Assembly (NCBI GenBank): GCA_020637445.1
Contig: JACJVZ010000003.1
Location: 255,064-319,063, forward strand
Direction of reading: 5' to 3'
Source: Calditrichota bacterium
Lineage (GTDB): Bacteria; Electryoneota; RPQS01
Length of the DNA: 64,000 nt
Shown here: positions 18,974-27,922 of the stretch, piece after piece
Numbering within the stretch: the stretch's first letter is position 1
Layout of the letters: each line of letters opens with the position of its first letter
Notes under the pieces: generated by a model
The model's database searches: none
Seen by the model: the letters and a program-made list of their open reading frames with translations, nothing else
What the model was told of the DNA's origin: nothing
Program-made: the position numbers and the translations under genes

Positions 18974-20215
18974 TTATGCGTAGGCGTGCAAACCGCCGAA
19001 GAAATAGTTGCCGAACAGCGAGAGCATCATCATCGCGAAGCCGATCAAAGACAGCACGGCGGTTTTGGGACCGTTCCATCCGCGTTGATAGCGGGCATGC
19101 AAAAATGCGCTGTAGAAGAGCCAAATGATCAACGCGCCGACTTCCTTGGGGTCCCAACTCCAGAATGATCCCCACGCGCTTTCGGCCCAGATCGCTCCAG
19201 CGAAAAGCGCACCCAAAGTGTATAGTGGATACCCGAGCGCGACGCTGCGATAGTTTACTTCGTCGAGCAGTCTGCCATCCAAGTGAAGTTTACCCGCGAC
19301 GGCTCCAAAGCCCAACACGGTATGCAGGAAGAACATGCCGATCGTGCCGAAAACCATGGTAATGCCGAAGAACTCAAAAATGCGCAACGGACTATCCGAG
19401 GTCAACGTCACGTCTCCCCTGCTGAGCAGAATTCCGCCAGCCAATGCTCCGAGGAACAAGCCGGAGAATCCGATTGCGGCCCAGTAGCGCGACTCGACGG
19501 ACGGAATTTTCTTGAACATATAATTCAGAAGTCCGCCCGCGATGACGAGATAGATTCCGAGCAGCACGAGAATGTTTCCTCCGCTCAAAGCAGAACCCAT
19601 GAAGGTCATGCTTGATTGAGACGCGAGCGCGTTGCTGACGCGGCCGACAATCGCAATGATCAGCGGGATAACGACGAGTACTTGAAACGGAATTTTCATG
19701 GAAGGTTTGAAGAGACGCTTGGCTTCGTCTTCGCTGCGAACCGCGAGTAAGTACACAAACGATACCGCTGCGGCGACCGCGAAGGCACCGGCGCCGACGG
19801 AAGCCAATGTAACATGTATCATCAGCCACGAGCTGCGCAGCGCGGGCATGAGCTGTTGACTCGGATCCTTAGGCAGAAGCGATGCCGCTACCATCAGCAT
19901 GATCACGACCGGCGAGATCAACGCGCTGATGATCCAGTTTCGATAACGCCAAGTCAGATAGGTGAAACTCACTACCGCCATCCAACTCATGACCGCCATG
20001 TATTCGTACATGTTGGACATGGGAAAGTGACCGGTGTTGTTCCAGCGAATGAAGAAGGCCGCCGTTTGCGGAATGAAGCCCGCCGCGAAACAGATCGAAC
20101 CGAGTTTCGTCCAGAACGGTTTGCGCGCGGCAAGCCAAATCGTGAACGAAAGCCATCCGATCAGATAGGCCCAAAAGGAAAACCAAAAGAGTTGAACATC
20201 AAGTGAGGGTGACAT
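18974..20215 (-). CDS. ccsA: Cytochrome c maturation protein CcsA/ResC
   Basis: Haem-handling partner of ResB. A 413-residue membrane protein with about ten helices and the tryptophan-rich WWD-type motif WAESAWGSFWSWDPKEVGA, followed by conserved His-containing segments (HARYQRGW). An earlier loop has WLMIHVTLASVGAGAF, also typical. The start ATG 20215 sits inside a 12-bp palindrome (20209-20220), a possible regulatory site. It is separated from the upstream cytochrome gene by 325 bases that contain a minus-strand terminator, so it may have its own promoter. Confidence 0.93.
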   Translation of the reverse strand: MSPSLDVQLFWFSFWAYLIGWLSFTIWLAARKPFWTKLGSICFAAGFIPQTAAFFIRWNNTGHFPMSNMYEYMAVMSWMAVVSFTYLTWRYRNWIISALISPVVIMLMVAASLLPKDPSQQLMPALRSSWLMIHVTLASVGAGAFAVAAAVSFVYLLAVRSEDEAKRLFKPSMKIPFQVLVVIPLIIAIVGRVSNALASQSSMTFMGSALSGGNILVLLGIYLVIAGGLLNYMFKKIPSVESRYWAAIGFSGLFLGALAGGILLSRGDVTLTSDSPLRIFEFFGITMVFGTIGMFFLHTVLGFGAVAGKLHLDGRLLDEVNYRSVALGYPLYTLGALFAGAIWAESAWGSFWSWDPKEVGALIIWLFYSAFLHARYQRGWNGPKTAVLSLIGFAMMMLSLFGNYFFGGLHAYA

Positions 20216-20220
20216 GTCAC
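20209..20220. promoter_or_regulatory. Palindrome over ccsA start codon
   Basis: GTGACATGTCAC is a perfect 12-bp inverted repeat overlapping the ccsA ATG. Related TGTCA/TGACA elements occur at 20436-20448, upstream of hemC (34431-34480) and before the barrel gene (about 37344-37353). A dimeric regulator is possible; no protein is known to bind it. Confidence 0.35.
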
Positions 20221-20248
20221 ACCAGCTCTGCTGCGGTTACATTAAATG

Positions 20249-20285
20249 AAAAAAAGTCCGCACGCGGCCGAACCGCAAGCGGACT
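20249..20285 (-). terminator. Minus-strand terminator upstream of ccsA
   Basis: Stem AGTCCGC/GCGGACT (20255-20261 with 20279-20285), extended inside by GCGG/CCGC pairing, followed on the minus strand by seven T residues. It lies between the seven-haem cytochrome gene and ccsA and would limit read-through. The rest of the 20216-20540 gap holds an A+T-rich stretch and one TGTCA inverted repeat but no gene that I can see. Confidence 0.85.
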
Positions 20286-20540
20286 ACCAAGTAAAATCAG
20301 ACGAGGCCGAAGGTCAGAGTTCTTCGGAAGATATCTTTCAAAACGGGGGTGCTGTGCAAAGGGCACATTTGTGAAATATTACGCGAATAATTTCGTCATT
20401 CGTTAGTGCATAGTCAAGCATAATCGATGTCTATTTGTCACATTGACACGAGATTGTGCTCACAACGCTCGGCTCGATATTCAAGCTAAACATCGAATAA
20501 GACTTGGTCTGTCAGCTTTGCAAAGAGGACTGGCAACTCA

Positions 20541-21668
20541 TCACTTAGCAAAAGTATCACGCTCCGGGGGGAGCTTCTGCAACGCCGACAGTGAGGTCCG
20601 GTGGCACTCGATGCACGCTTGGTTCAGGCCGTGGGTGCGAGTTTCATGTTCGTGACATTTGACACACAGGGAGCGTTCGCTCGACGAATTGAAAGGATTG
20701 GAAATCGGAAACGATCCGGAAACCACACCATCCAATTGAAGCTTTGCAACGCGAAAATCCCAACGACCGAGATCCACGGCACTCGAACCATGAGCACGGT
20801 GGCACGTGATACAGGCAATTTCGCTTCGTCCGTCAGGTCCGTTCATGCTCGTAGTTGTTACTGAGTTGCTTTGAAACGGCACCTGCGGCAAATAGGACGT
20901 AAACGGATCGCCTCCGGTTGGATTGAGCGACCCGTCGTAGCGTTCGTAGGAAACTCTGGTTCCTTGAGTCAGTGAGCCGCGCACGGGATGTTCAAATCCG
21001 ACCGGATTCACTTCATGAAACAACCCGTGGCAGTTGGCACACCAGTTTGTCCAGCCATAATTGTAAGCGGTGTGGTTTTCTCTGGACTCCGCCGCGCCTT
21101 CAATGGCAATGCCTTGAGCAATCGGCGCGGGATACAAGAACTTGTAGTCTCCGGCAGGAACATCGCCGGCGCCGCGCAGCATGCGGAAATTTTGGTTTCC
21201 GTGGGGATCGTGGCAACTCGTACATCCCAAAGCAGAAGACGGGTAGGTTCCGCCGGGCGACATTGCGTTGTCGGGATCAGGCAAAGAACCTTGTGACGGA
21301 GCGACGCAGTTGTGAATGCCGTGACTGCCGCTGAGCGGGAATTGCGCGCCGTCGGGAGCGTCGTTGATATTCTGCGCACCGACAAAAATAAAGTTTCCGC
21401 CGCCGTGTTCGGGAGCGGGCAGCAAGGGGTTGACGGACCATACCGCGCCTTGTTCCGTCGCATGACAACTTAAGCACAATTCCGTCGGGGAATTCGTAAG
21501 CAACAAATAGTTGTTGTCAGGGTTCGGATTGACCGGCTGCCCGTTTTCGCTGTTGTGTATCGTATGACACATTGAGCAATTCGCCGTACCGCCGTCGTGA
21601 AAGGCGAGCGCAGACTTGGAAAACCAGGCCGCAGCCGCAAGCATCACAATAATTTTCACATATCTCAT
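20541..21668 (-). CDS. Seven-haem OmcS-like c-type cytochrome
   Basis: Exported multihaem cytochrome of 375 residues. The signal peptide ends SALA before mature FHDGGTANCSMCHTIHN. Seven CxxCH motifs are seen (CSMCH, CLSCH, CTSCH, CANCH, CITCH, CVKCH, CIECH). The first six match in order and context the hexahaem protein at 36018-37091 and Geobacter OmcS: SPGGTYPSSALGCTSCHDPHG, NWCANCHGLFH and ACITCHRAHGSS. The seventh haem is a C-terminal addition. His16 of the mature chain, which in OmcS ligates a haem of the next subunit, is kept. It lies downstream of haem genes and a two-component system and 325 bases upstream of ccsA. Filament formation is inferred, not shown. Confidence 0.88.
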   Translation of the reverse strand: MRYVKIIVMLAAAAWFSKSALAFHDGGTANCSMCHTIHNSENGQPVNPNPDNNYLLLTNSPTELCLSCHATEQGAVWSVNPLLPAPEHGGGNFIFVGAQNINDAPDGAQFPLSGSHGIHNCVAPSQGSLPDPDNAMSPGGTYPSSALGCTSCHDPHGNQNFRMLRGAGDVPAGDYKFLYPAPIAQGIAIEGAAESRENHTAYNYGWTNWCANCHGLFHEVNPVGFEHPVRGSLTQGTRVSYERYDGSLNPTGGDPFTSYLPQVPFQSNSVTTTSMNGPDGRSEIACITCHRAHGSSAVDLGRWDFRVAKLQLDGVVSGSFPISNPFNSSSERSLCVKCHEHETRTHGLNQACIECHRTSLSALQKLPPERDTFAK

Positions 21669-21680
21669 GAGCGGACCGGT

Positions 21681-22391
21681 TTAGCTTCCGGGATTTCTTG
21701 TAAACTTGTATCCTGCGGCATAAACCGTATGTAAGTGTTTGGGATTGCGCGGGTCTTCTTCGAAGAACTTACGCAGCCGGACAATTAAGTTATCAATAGT
21801 TCTCGTCGAGGGATAGCGGTCGTAGCCCCAAACTTTCTCGAGAATTTCGTCGCGTGTGATGACCTCTCCCTCCCGCTCAACCAGCAGCTTTAGGATCATA
21901 CACTCTTTTTGAGTCAGCTCCACCTTACCGTTGGGTGTATCAGCCGTGTAGGCCGCCAGATCGACGCGGCATTTTCCGATATCGAGTTTGCTGCCTTCTT
22001 CCGGTTCCTTGCGATACCAGTCATTGCGCCGGAACATCGCGCGGATTCTGGAGATCAACTCGCGGATGCTGAAGGGTTTGGTAATGTAGTCGTCACCGCC
22101 AAGTTCGAGTCCGCGCACACGCGCGTCGTCGCTGTCGCGAGCCGTCAAGAAAAGTATCGGAATGTGATTTCCTTGCGAACGGACTTTCTCGCAGACTTCA
22201 AAGCCGCTTGCTCCGGGCAGCATCACATCGAGAAGTACCAAGTCGTGCCTGCCGGCTTGGATTTCTTTTATGGCCGAGAGCCCGTCGGCCACGTGGTACG
22301 TTTGAAAACCCTCGGCTTCAAGATTCAACTTGAGACCCGCGGCAATGTGCGCTTCGTCTTCGACGATTAAAATCCGCTCAAGCATTTTCAC
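21681..22391 (-). CDS. OmpR/PhoB-type response regulator
   Basis: DNA-binding partner of the adjacent kinase. Receiver domain (residues 1-120): acidic pair in VEDEA, phospho-acceptor Asp in LVLLDVMLPG, and Lys in YITKPFS. C-terminal winged helix (about 140-230): LTQKECMILKLLVEREGEVITRDEILEKVWG and the recognition part RTIDNLIVRLRKFFE. Length 236 is typical. Its gene overlaps the kinase gene by 14 bases and ends 12 bases before the seven-haem cytochrome gene, so control of cytochrome or haem genes is a natural guess. Confidence 0.95.
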   Translation of the reverse strand: MKMLERILIVEDEAHIAAGLKLNLEAEGFQTYHVADGLSAIKEIQAGRHDLVLLDVMLPGASGFEVCEKVRSQGNHIPILFLTARDSDDARVRGLELGGDDYITKPFSIRELISRIRAMFRRNDWYRKEPEEGSKLDIGKCRVDLAAYTADTPNGKVELTQKECMILKLLVEREGEVITRDEILEKVWGYDRYPSTRTIDNLIVRLRKFFEEDPRNPKHLHTVYAAGYKFTRNPGS

Positions 22392-23502
22392 CCCGGGCCG
22401 GCGGAATATGTACGATGAACTGCGACCCTTTGCCTTTGCCTTGACTGCGCGCGGAAACGGTACCTTTCATCGACTGCACGATTTCGCGGACGAGATAGAG
22501 GCCGAGTCCGATCCCTTGCGAAGTACGAGTATCTTCGTTTCCAATCCGGTAAAACCGCTCGAAAATCCGTTCGGCTTCGTCGGGCGAAAAGCCCTGGCCT
22601 TGATCGCTGACGACAAGTTCGATTTTGCCGTCGTGCTTGGTCAAAAACACGTCGATCATTCCTCCGTCAGGAGAATACTTGACGGCGTTGTCGACGAGAT
22701 TCTTCACGACCAAGTGCCAGCGTCGGGCGTCCGCCATCGCATACAAGCCGTGCTCCGTGTCAACATTTAAGTTATGCATGCCGGAAAATTCGATACGGTG
22801 CTCGAGCTCGCGGGCGGCTCGCACGGTCTCTTCGCTGACGTCGATTCGCTCGAGCGGCAGCGCGGTTCCGGGAGTCAAGACTTTTTGCGCTTGAAGAAGC
22901 CTGTCAATCAGATCTCCCAGCCGTTCCAAATCGACGGACATCGTTTCCAAAATTTCCGCGCGCTTCTCCGGTGGAAATTCCCGCGCCGTCAGCGTATCGA
23001 CGTACATACGCAACGACGTCAACGGAGTTTTGAGTTCATGCGACGTCGCCGCCAAAAAGACGGACTGTCTGTGCTCCATGTCAATTTCTTCACGGAGAGT
23101 TCGCAGCATAAAGAGCACGCCGGCGAGCACAAGTAAACCGAAGAACGCGCCCTCCGAGATAAACATGCGCGTTCTTTTGTGCACGCGGGCCGCAAGTTCT
23201 TCGCGTTTGTTTGCTTTGACTTCGATTGAGCCCGACGCCGTAACTTCCAGATCGGGGAAAGTCTGCGCGAGCCATTCGCCGAAATCATTTTCAAACGACG
23301 CGCGTTGGAAGTACGCGACGACGATCTGCTGCTGCCAATAGCCGTCCTGAGTTTCGATCAAGCGGCGGCCTTCGTTGTATTGATAAATCGACCACCACGC
23401 GAGCTGTGCCAACGCAAAGAGCGAAATCAGAGCAAAGAAAACGAAGTGCCTTCTGAAAGGCAAACTTGGATTCCGCCACGCATTGCGCAGCCAGCCGAAC
23501 AT
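22378..23502 (-). CDS. Membrane sensor histidine kinase
   Basis: A 374-residue sensor. Topology: first membrane helix about residues 18-40, a periplasmic domain of roughly 85 residues without a recognised ligand fold or Cys pair, second helix about 128-148, then HisKA with the phospho-acceptor His in ATSHELKTPL, and the HATPase domain with N box NLVDNAVKYSP, G1 DQGQGF, F box FERFYR and G2 GIGLGLYLV. The signal sensed is unknown. It lies 19 bases after hemL, so sensing linked to respiration or haem is plausible. Confidence 0.94.
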   Translation of the reverse strand: MFGWLRNAWRNPSLPFRRHFVFFALISLFALAQLAWWSIYQYNEGRRLIETQDGYWQQQIVVAYFQRASFENDFGEWLAQTFPDLEVTASGSIEVKANKREELAARVHKRTRMFISEGAFFGLLVLAGVLFMLRTLREEIDMEHRQSVFLAATSHELKTPLTSLRMYVDTLTAREFPPEKRAEILETMSVDLERLGDLIDRLLQAQKVLTPGTALPLERIDVSEETVRAARELEHRIEFSGMHNLNVDTEHGLYAMADARRWHLVVKNLVDNAVKYSPDGGMIDVFLTKHDGKIELVVSDQGQGFSPDEAERIFERFYRIGNEDTRTSQGIGLGLYLVREIVQSMKGTVSARSQGKGKGSQFIVHIPPARGENA

Positions 23503-23521
23503 TTATCGAATCACTCCCAGC

Positions 23522-24838
23522 TTATTTGGTTGCGGCGAGCGCCTCCTTCGCAATCTCGATGGTTCGCTCGACATGGTCGTCGCTGTGCGCGAGAGACACG
23601 AACCAGCATTCGTATCCGGACGGCGGCAAATGCACGCCGCGTTCGAGCATAGCATGGAAAAATTTCTTGAAGCGCGCGTGATCGCATTTTTGCGCGTCCG
23701 CATAGTTATTGACCGGTTTGTCCGTGAAGAACAAAGTCAGCATCGAGCCCACTCGCTGCACGACGGCCGGAATCTCAAGCTCTTTGCAGGCAATGAGCAA
23801 CCCCTCAGCGAGCCGCGCGGATTTTTTCTCAAGTGTGCGGTAGGCCGAATCGTCGAGCTGCGCAAGCGTGGCCAGTCCGGCCTTCATCGCCAACGGATTT
23901 CCCGACAAAGTGCCTGCTTGATAGACGGGCCCTTGCGGTGCGACGAGCGACATGATCTCTTTCTTGCCGCCGTAAGCGCCGACCGGAAGGCCGCCTCCGA
24001 TAACTTTGCCGAACGTGGCAAGATCGGGAAGGATATTGAAGAGCTCGATGGCGCCGCCGCGCGCGACGCGGAAGCCGGTCATCACTTCGTCGAAAATCAG
24101 CAATGCACCGAACTCGTCGCACAGAGCGCGCAGTCCACCCAGAAATCCGAAATCCGGCGGAATGCAGCCGACATTTCCGGCGACAGGTTCGACGATTACG
24201 GCCGCGATGCTTTCGGGATCAGTTTCAAAAAGAACGCGTACGGAATCAAGATCGTTGATCACGGCGCAGCGCGTGTCCTGCGCGGCACCGGGCGTGACAC
24301 CCGGGCTGTCGGGCAGACCGAATGTTGCGGCACCCGAGCCTGCCTGCACCAAGAACGAATCGGCGTGACCGTGATAGCCGCCCGAGAACTTTATGATGAC
24401 GCTGCGTTTTGTGGCGGCGCGCGCAAGACGAATCGCGCTCATCGTCGCCTCGGTGCCGCTGTTGACGAAGCGCACCATTTCAATACCGGGCACGCGCGAC
24501 ACGATATCTTCGGCCAAATTGACCTCGGCGGGCGACGGCGCGCCGTAGCTGAAGCCCATGTCGACGGCGCCGTGCACGGCGTCGACGACCGAGGGTTCGC
24601 GGTGGCCCAGTATCATGGGTCCCCAACTTCCAATGTAATCAATATACTCGTTTCCGTCAACGTCCACCAAGACCGCGCCCTCGGCATAGGCGATCACGGG
24701 CGGTTCACCGCCGACGGATTTGAAGGCTCGGACAGGAGAATTGACCCCGCCGGGCAGGACTTTTTTCGCGCGTTCGTTCCACGACCGGGAAATCGTGGTC
24801 GAGTGTTCGGTTTTGCTGTCGAGAATATTGTTGGACAT
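23522..24838 (-). CDS. hemL: Glutamate-1-semialdehyde 2,1-aminomutase
   Basis: PLP enzyme that makes 5-aminolevulinate in the C5 route from glutamyl-tRNA. Seen: PGGVNSPVRAF, FVNSGTEATMSAIRLAR, YHGHAD, DEVMTGFR and FGKVIGGGLPVGAYGG with the PLP lysine. About 438 residues. ATG 24838 was chosen because GAGGAG lies 11 bases upstream and it falls just past the hemB stop; an ATG at 24865 would overlap hemB by 22 bases without a ribosome site. Confidence 0.96.
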   Translation of the reverse strand: MSNNILDSKTEHSTTISRSWNERAKKVLPGGVNSPVRAFKSVGGEPPVIAYAEGAVLVDVDGNEYIDYIGSWGPMILGHREPSVVDAVHGAVDMGFSYGAPSPAEVNLAEDIVSRVPGIEMVRFVNSGTEATMSAIRLARAATKRSVIIKFSGGYHGHADSFLVQAGSGAATFGLPDSPGVTPGAAQDTRCAVINDLDSVRVLFETDPESIAAVIVEPVAGNVGCIPPDFGFLGGLRALCDEFGALLIFDEVMTGFRVARGGAIELFNILPDLATFGKVIGGGLPVGAYGGKKEIMSLVAPQGPVYQAGTLSGNPLAMKAGLATLAQLDDSAYRTLEKKSARLAEGLLIACKELEIPAVVQRVGSMLTLFFTDKPVNNYADAQKCDHARFKKFFHAMLERGVHLPPSGYECWFVSLAHSDDHVERTIEIAKEALAATK

Positions 24839-24843
24839 TTCGG

Positions 24844-25824
24844 TTATTTCTCCTCTTTGAGCCATTCAGCGGCTTCGGCCGCATGATAGGTCAGAACAAA
24901 ATCGGCACCGGCTCGTTTGAACGACAGCAGCGTTTCGAGAATGATGCGTTTGCGATCGATCCAACCGTTCGCTGCGGCGGCTTCGATCATCGCATATTCG
25001 CCGGAAACCTGATATGCGGCGGTGACTCTTTTGTATTTCTCTTTGATCGTATGAAGAATATCCAGATAGGCGATTCCCGGCTTGACCATGACCATATCCG
25101 CGCCTTCGGTTAGATCAAGCTCAACTTCGCGCAAGGCTTCTTCGGCATTGGCGGGATCCATTTGGTACCCGCGGCGGTCGCCGAATTGCGGAGCGGAATC
25201 CACCGCCACCCGGAACGGACCGTAGTACGCCGAAGCATATTTTACGGCATAGGACAGAATGGGAATGTGCGAATAATCATTGTCATCGAGGATTTCCCGA
25301 ATTGCTCGGACGCGGCCATCCATCATGTCAGACGGAGCGACGATATCCGCTCCGGCGCGCGCATGACTCAGCGCGGTTTTGGCCAGTAACTCGAGCGTGG
25401 CGTCGTTGTCCACTTCCTGGTTGCGAATGGCTCCGCAATGTCCGTGGCTCGTGTATTCGCACAAGCAAACGTCCGTGATGACAAGCAGATCGGGAACGGC
25501 TTTCTTAATGGCGCGAGTTGCTGACTGGACTTCGGCATCATCAGCATACGCTTGGCAACCGACTTCATCTTTGTGAGTTGGGACACCGAACAAAATGACT
25601 CCGGGAACGCCGGCATTGTGGCAGCGCTCGGCCATTTCGACTACGCGGTCCACGGACCAATGAAACTGTCCGGGCAGACTGGAAATTTCGGTTTTGATGT
25701 TGTTGCCGGGAACGACGAACAGCGGCTGAATAAAGTCAGTCGGGTCGAGACGGGTTTCGCGCACTAAGCTGCGCAGCGTTTCCGTGCGGCGCAATCTGCG
25801 CGGCCGGTCAGTGGGAAAGCTCAT
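24844..25824 (-). CDS. hemB: Delta-aminolevulinic acid dehydratase (porphobilinogen synthase)
   Basis: Condenses two 5-aminolevulinates to porphobilinogen. The 326-residue protein has the cysteine-rich metal site DVCLCEYTSHGHCG, which marks the zinc-dependent type, and both Schiff-base lysine regions, AVKYASAYYGPFR and MVMVKPGIAYLDI. Its start overlaps the end of hemA by 17 bases and hemL follows after a few bases: tight translational coupling in the haem operon. Confidence 0.97.
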   Translation of the reverse strand: MSFPTDRPRRLRRTETLRSLVRETRLDPTDFIQPLFVVPGNNIKTEISSLPGQFHWSVDRVVEMAERCHNAGVPGVILFGVPTHKDEVGCQAYADDAEVQSATRAIKKAVPDLLVITDVCLCEYTSHGHCGAIRNQEVDNDATLELLAKTALSHARAGADIVAPSDMMDGRVRAIREILDDNDYSHIPILSYAVKYASAYYGPFRVAVDSAPQFGDRRGYQMDPANAEEALREVELDLTEGADMVMVKPGIAYLDILHTIKEKYKRVTAAYQVSGEYAMIEAAAANGWIDRKRIILETLLSFKRAGADFVLTYHAAEAAEWLKEEK

Positions 25825-27106
25825 GATTTAGTTTTTCGAGAATCTCTTCGGTCGCGCGTTTATCTTTCCCGGCGAATGCGACCGTCACGGCGCGGGCGAG
25901 TGTCAAATCATCGCCATCGGCCGCAGCGCGGCGCATGTTGGCGATGATCAAACTGGTAACTTTCTTCATCATCGAACGCGAAAATTTGTCGACCTCTTCC
26001 ATGTCTTCAGGCCGGAAGTGCTTCGCCTGATGTTCGACTTCGGAAGCGCGGATTGTTTCAAGCGCAACCTGCAACTGCTGAATACTCGGTGCGATGCGGT
26101 TCTCGCGGTACCATTCGTTGAAGATGTGAACTTCTTTTTCGACCAATTCTTCGGCACGTACAGCTTCTTTTTGGCGCGCTTTGATATTTGACGCGACCAG
26201 CTCCTGAAAATCATCGACTGTATAGACGTACACGTCATCTTCGGAGGCAAATTCCGGATCGATATCGCGTGGTACGGCCAGATCCAGAAACAGCAACGGA
26301 CGGCGCCGCGATTTCAGACCGCCCTTGCACTCTTTCAGGGTCACAACTTGCGTCGGCGAAGACGTGGCGGATACCACCAAATCTGCCCATCCGATGTCCT
26401 CGGCAGTGGGAGGGAAAGACGTGATTTGACCGCCGATTTGCTCGGCAAGTTCAGCGGCATGCGCGGCAGTGCGGTTGCTCACGCGCCAATTGCATGCGCC
26501 AGCGTCACCCAGATATTTGGCCGCGAGGCGGGTTGTTTCACCTGCGCCGACCAACAGGACGTTTTTCTCGGCAAATTTATGATAGAGCCGTTGCGCGACT
26601 TCAATGGACGCATAGGCGACGGACACCGCGCCCTGCGAGATGGCGGTGCGTGTGCGCACTTGTTTGCCGCAGAACAACGCTTGGGTGAATAATTTGTTCA
26701 GGATTCCGCTCGTACAAGCGAGTTCCAGCGCGGAAGTGTAGGCATTCTTCACTTGTGCCAAGATCTGAATTTCACCAAGCATCTGCGAATCGAGTCCCGA
26801 CGCGACGCGGAAGAGGTGCTTCACCGCGTGCGAATCTCGATTAACATAAGCGACATTGCCGTCTTCGGGTTCAAGTTCAAACATGTCTGCATACAACGCA
26901 CGCAGTTCCGCTTCGTCAAAGTGGAAGGTCGGCGAAAGATAGAGCTCGGCACGGTTGCAAGTCGACAAAATTGCCGCACCTTCAATATTCGGATGCCGCA
27001 CTAAACGCTCAAGCAACTCGGGAAGCGCGTCGGGCGAAATGGCGGCGCGCTCACGCAGGGCGAGTGTCGCCGTCGAGTGGTTCAAGCCAATCATTTCAAG
27101 TTTCAC
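25808..27106 (-). CDS. hemA: Glutamyl-tRNA reductase
   Basis: First committed enzyme of the C5 route; reduces glutamyl-tRNA(Glu) to glutamate-1-semialdehyde with NADPH. Seen: GLNHSTATLALRERAAIS, active-site Cys in STCNRAELY, GSGLDSQMLGEIQIL-like segment, NADPH loop LVGAGETTRLAAKYL, and the helical C-terminal dimer domain. The start is GTG 27106: GGAGG lies six bases upstream, and GTGA overlaps the hemX-like stop. A longer upstream frame would run inside that gene and is rejected. About 432 residues. Confidence 0.96.
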   Translation of the reverse strand: MKLEMIGLNHSTATLALRERAAISPDALPELLERLVRHPNIEGAAILSTCNRAELYLSPTFHFDEAELRALYADMFELEPEDGNVAYVNRDSHAVKHLFRVASGLDSQMLGEIQILAQVKNAYTSALELACTSGILNKLFTQALFCGKQVRTRTAISQGAVSVAYASIEVAQRLYHKFAEKNVLLVGAGETTRLAAKYLGDAGACNWRVSNRTAAHAAELAEQIGGQITSFPPTAEDIGWADLVVSATSSPTQVVTLKECKGGLKSRRRPLLFLDLAVPRDIDPEFASEDDVYVYTVDDFQELVASNIKARQKEAVRAEELVEKEVHIFNEWYRENRIAPSIQQLQVALETIRASEVEHQAKHFRPEDMEEVDKFSRSMMKKVTSLIIANMRRAAADGDDLTLARAVTVAFAGKDKRATEEILEKLNHELSH

Positions 27107-27921
27107 GATTGGCCTCCAAAGAAGATTTGGAGCACGGTGCCGGCAATCAGCAGGAAGATCACCGCCGACGTCGCCACAGCGAAACGGGCTTGTTTCTGGT
27201 CGCTGAACCAGTGCATTCTTTCGGAGAGCGCCAAAAGCGACGCCACGAACCACAGCGCGAACATTTCATGCAGGTGGCTGAAGAAACTCGGATTGCCGGA
27301 TTTCTCGACGAACATGAAAACGACCGCCGACGCGAAACTGACGGTGATAAGGACCCAGCCCAGATAAATGGCAAACGTACGCAGCTTGTGCATCTCGTCC
27401 ATGGAGGGCAGCGAAGAAAACAGTCGTCCAAAGTTGCGGCTCTTGAGTTGGCGTCTCAACAAAATCGAACCTGCTCCAAATACGCCGCTGCCGAGGAGCA
27501 TTGCGATTCCGGCCATGGACATGACAATATGTACGGCGGACCAGGCTGAATGTAATTCGAGCGGCGCCGTGGTGTGACGCAACCCGGCGGCAATGCCACT
27601 CAAAAGCAACACGACGACCGTGATCAAAGGCAAAACAACGAGCATGCGCTGTGAAATCTTGCGCTGCACAAGGAGCTGGTCCATCCAAACGAGAAATCCG
27701 AGAAAGACGCTGATTTGCCCTGCCGTAAGAATCGGAATTTGCCGTTGTTCGAAAGAGAGCCGTGTCAGCCATGCCGCGTAGACGATCAACGTGAACCAGC
27801 CGATTCGTCCGGCAATTCGTTCGAGCACCTCGTCCGGTTTGTGATACAGCGTCACCCACATCGACAATAACCCGCCGAAGAAAACCAAGAGGATTGCCGG
27901 GAACAATGTGTAGGTAAACAT
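27103..27921 (-). CDS. HemX/CcsA-family membrane protein
   Basis: Integral membrane protein of 272 residues with about eight helices, of the cytochrome c assembly (CcsA/HemX) family: LHSAWSAVHIVMSMAGIAML and the late GWVLITVSFASAVVFMF are characteristic. It lacks the full WWD motif of the true CcsA at 18974-20215. In many bacteria such HemX proteins are encoded just before hemA and are proposed to affect glutamyl-tRNA reductase level, which fits here: the stop overlaps the hemA GTG by four bases. Confidence 0.85.
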   Translation of the reverse strand: MFTYTLFPAILLVFFGGLLSMWVTLYHKPDEVLERIAGRIGWFTLIVYAAWLTRLSFEQRQIPILTAGQISVFLGFLVWMDQLLVQRKISQRMLVVLPLITVVVLLLSGIAAGLRHTTAPLELHSAWSAVHIVMSMAGIAMLLGSGVFGAGSILLRRQLKSRNFGRLFSSLPSMDEMHKLRTFAIYLGWVLITVSFASAVVFMFVEKSGNPSFFSHLHEMFALWFVASLLALSERMHWFSDQKQARFAVATSAVIFLLIAGTVLQIFFGGQS

Positions 27922-27922
27922 A

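Noticed and set aside
23483..24886. Long plus-strand frame of 467 codons
   Set aside because: It lies wholly antisense to hemL, whose motifs are complete; the frame is rich in Arg, His and Cys as expected for an antisense shadow of G+C-rich coding sequence.
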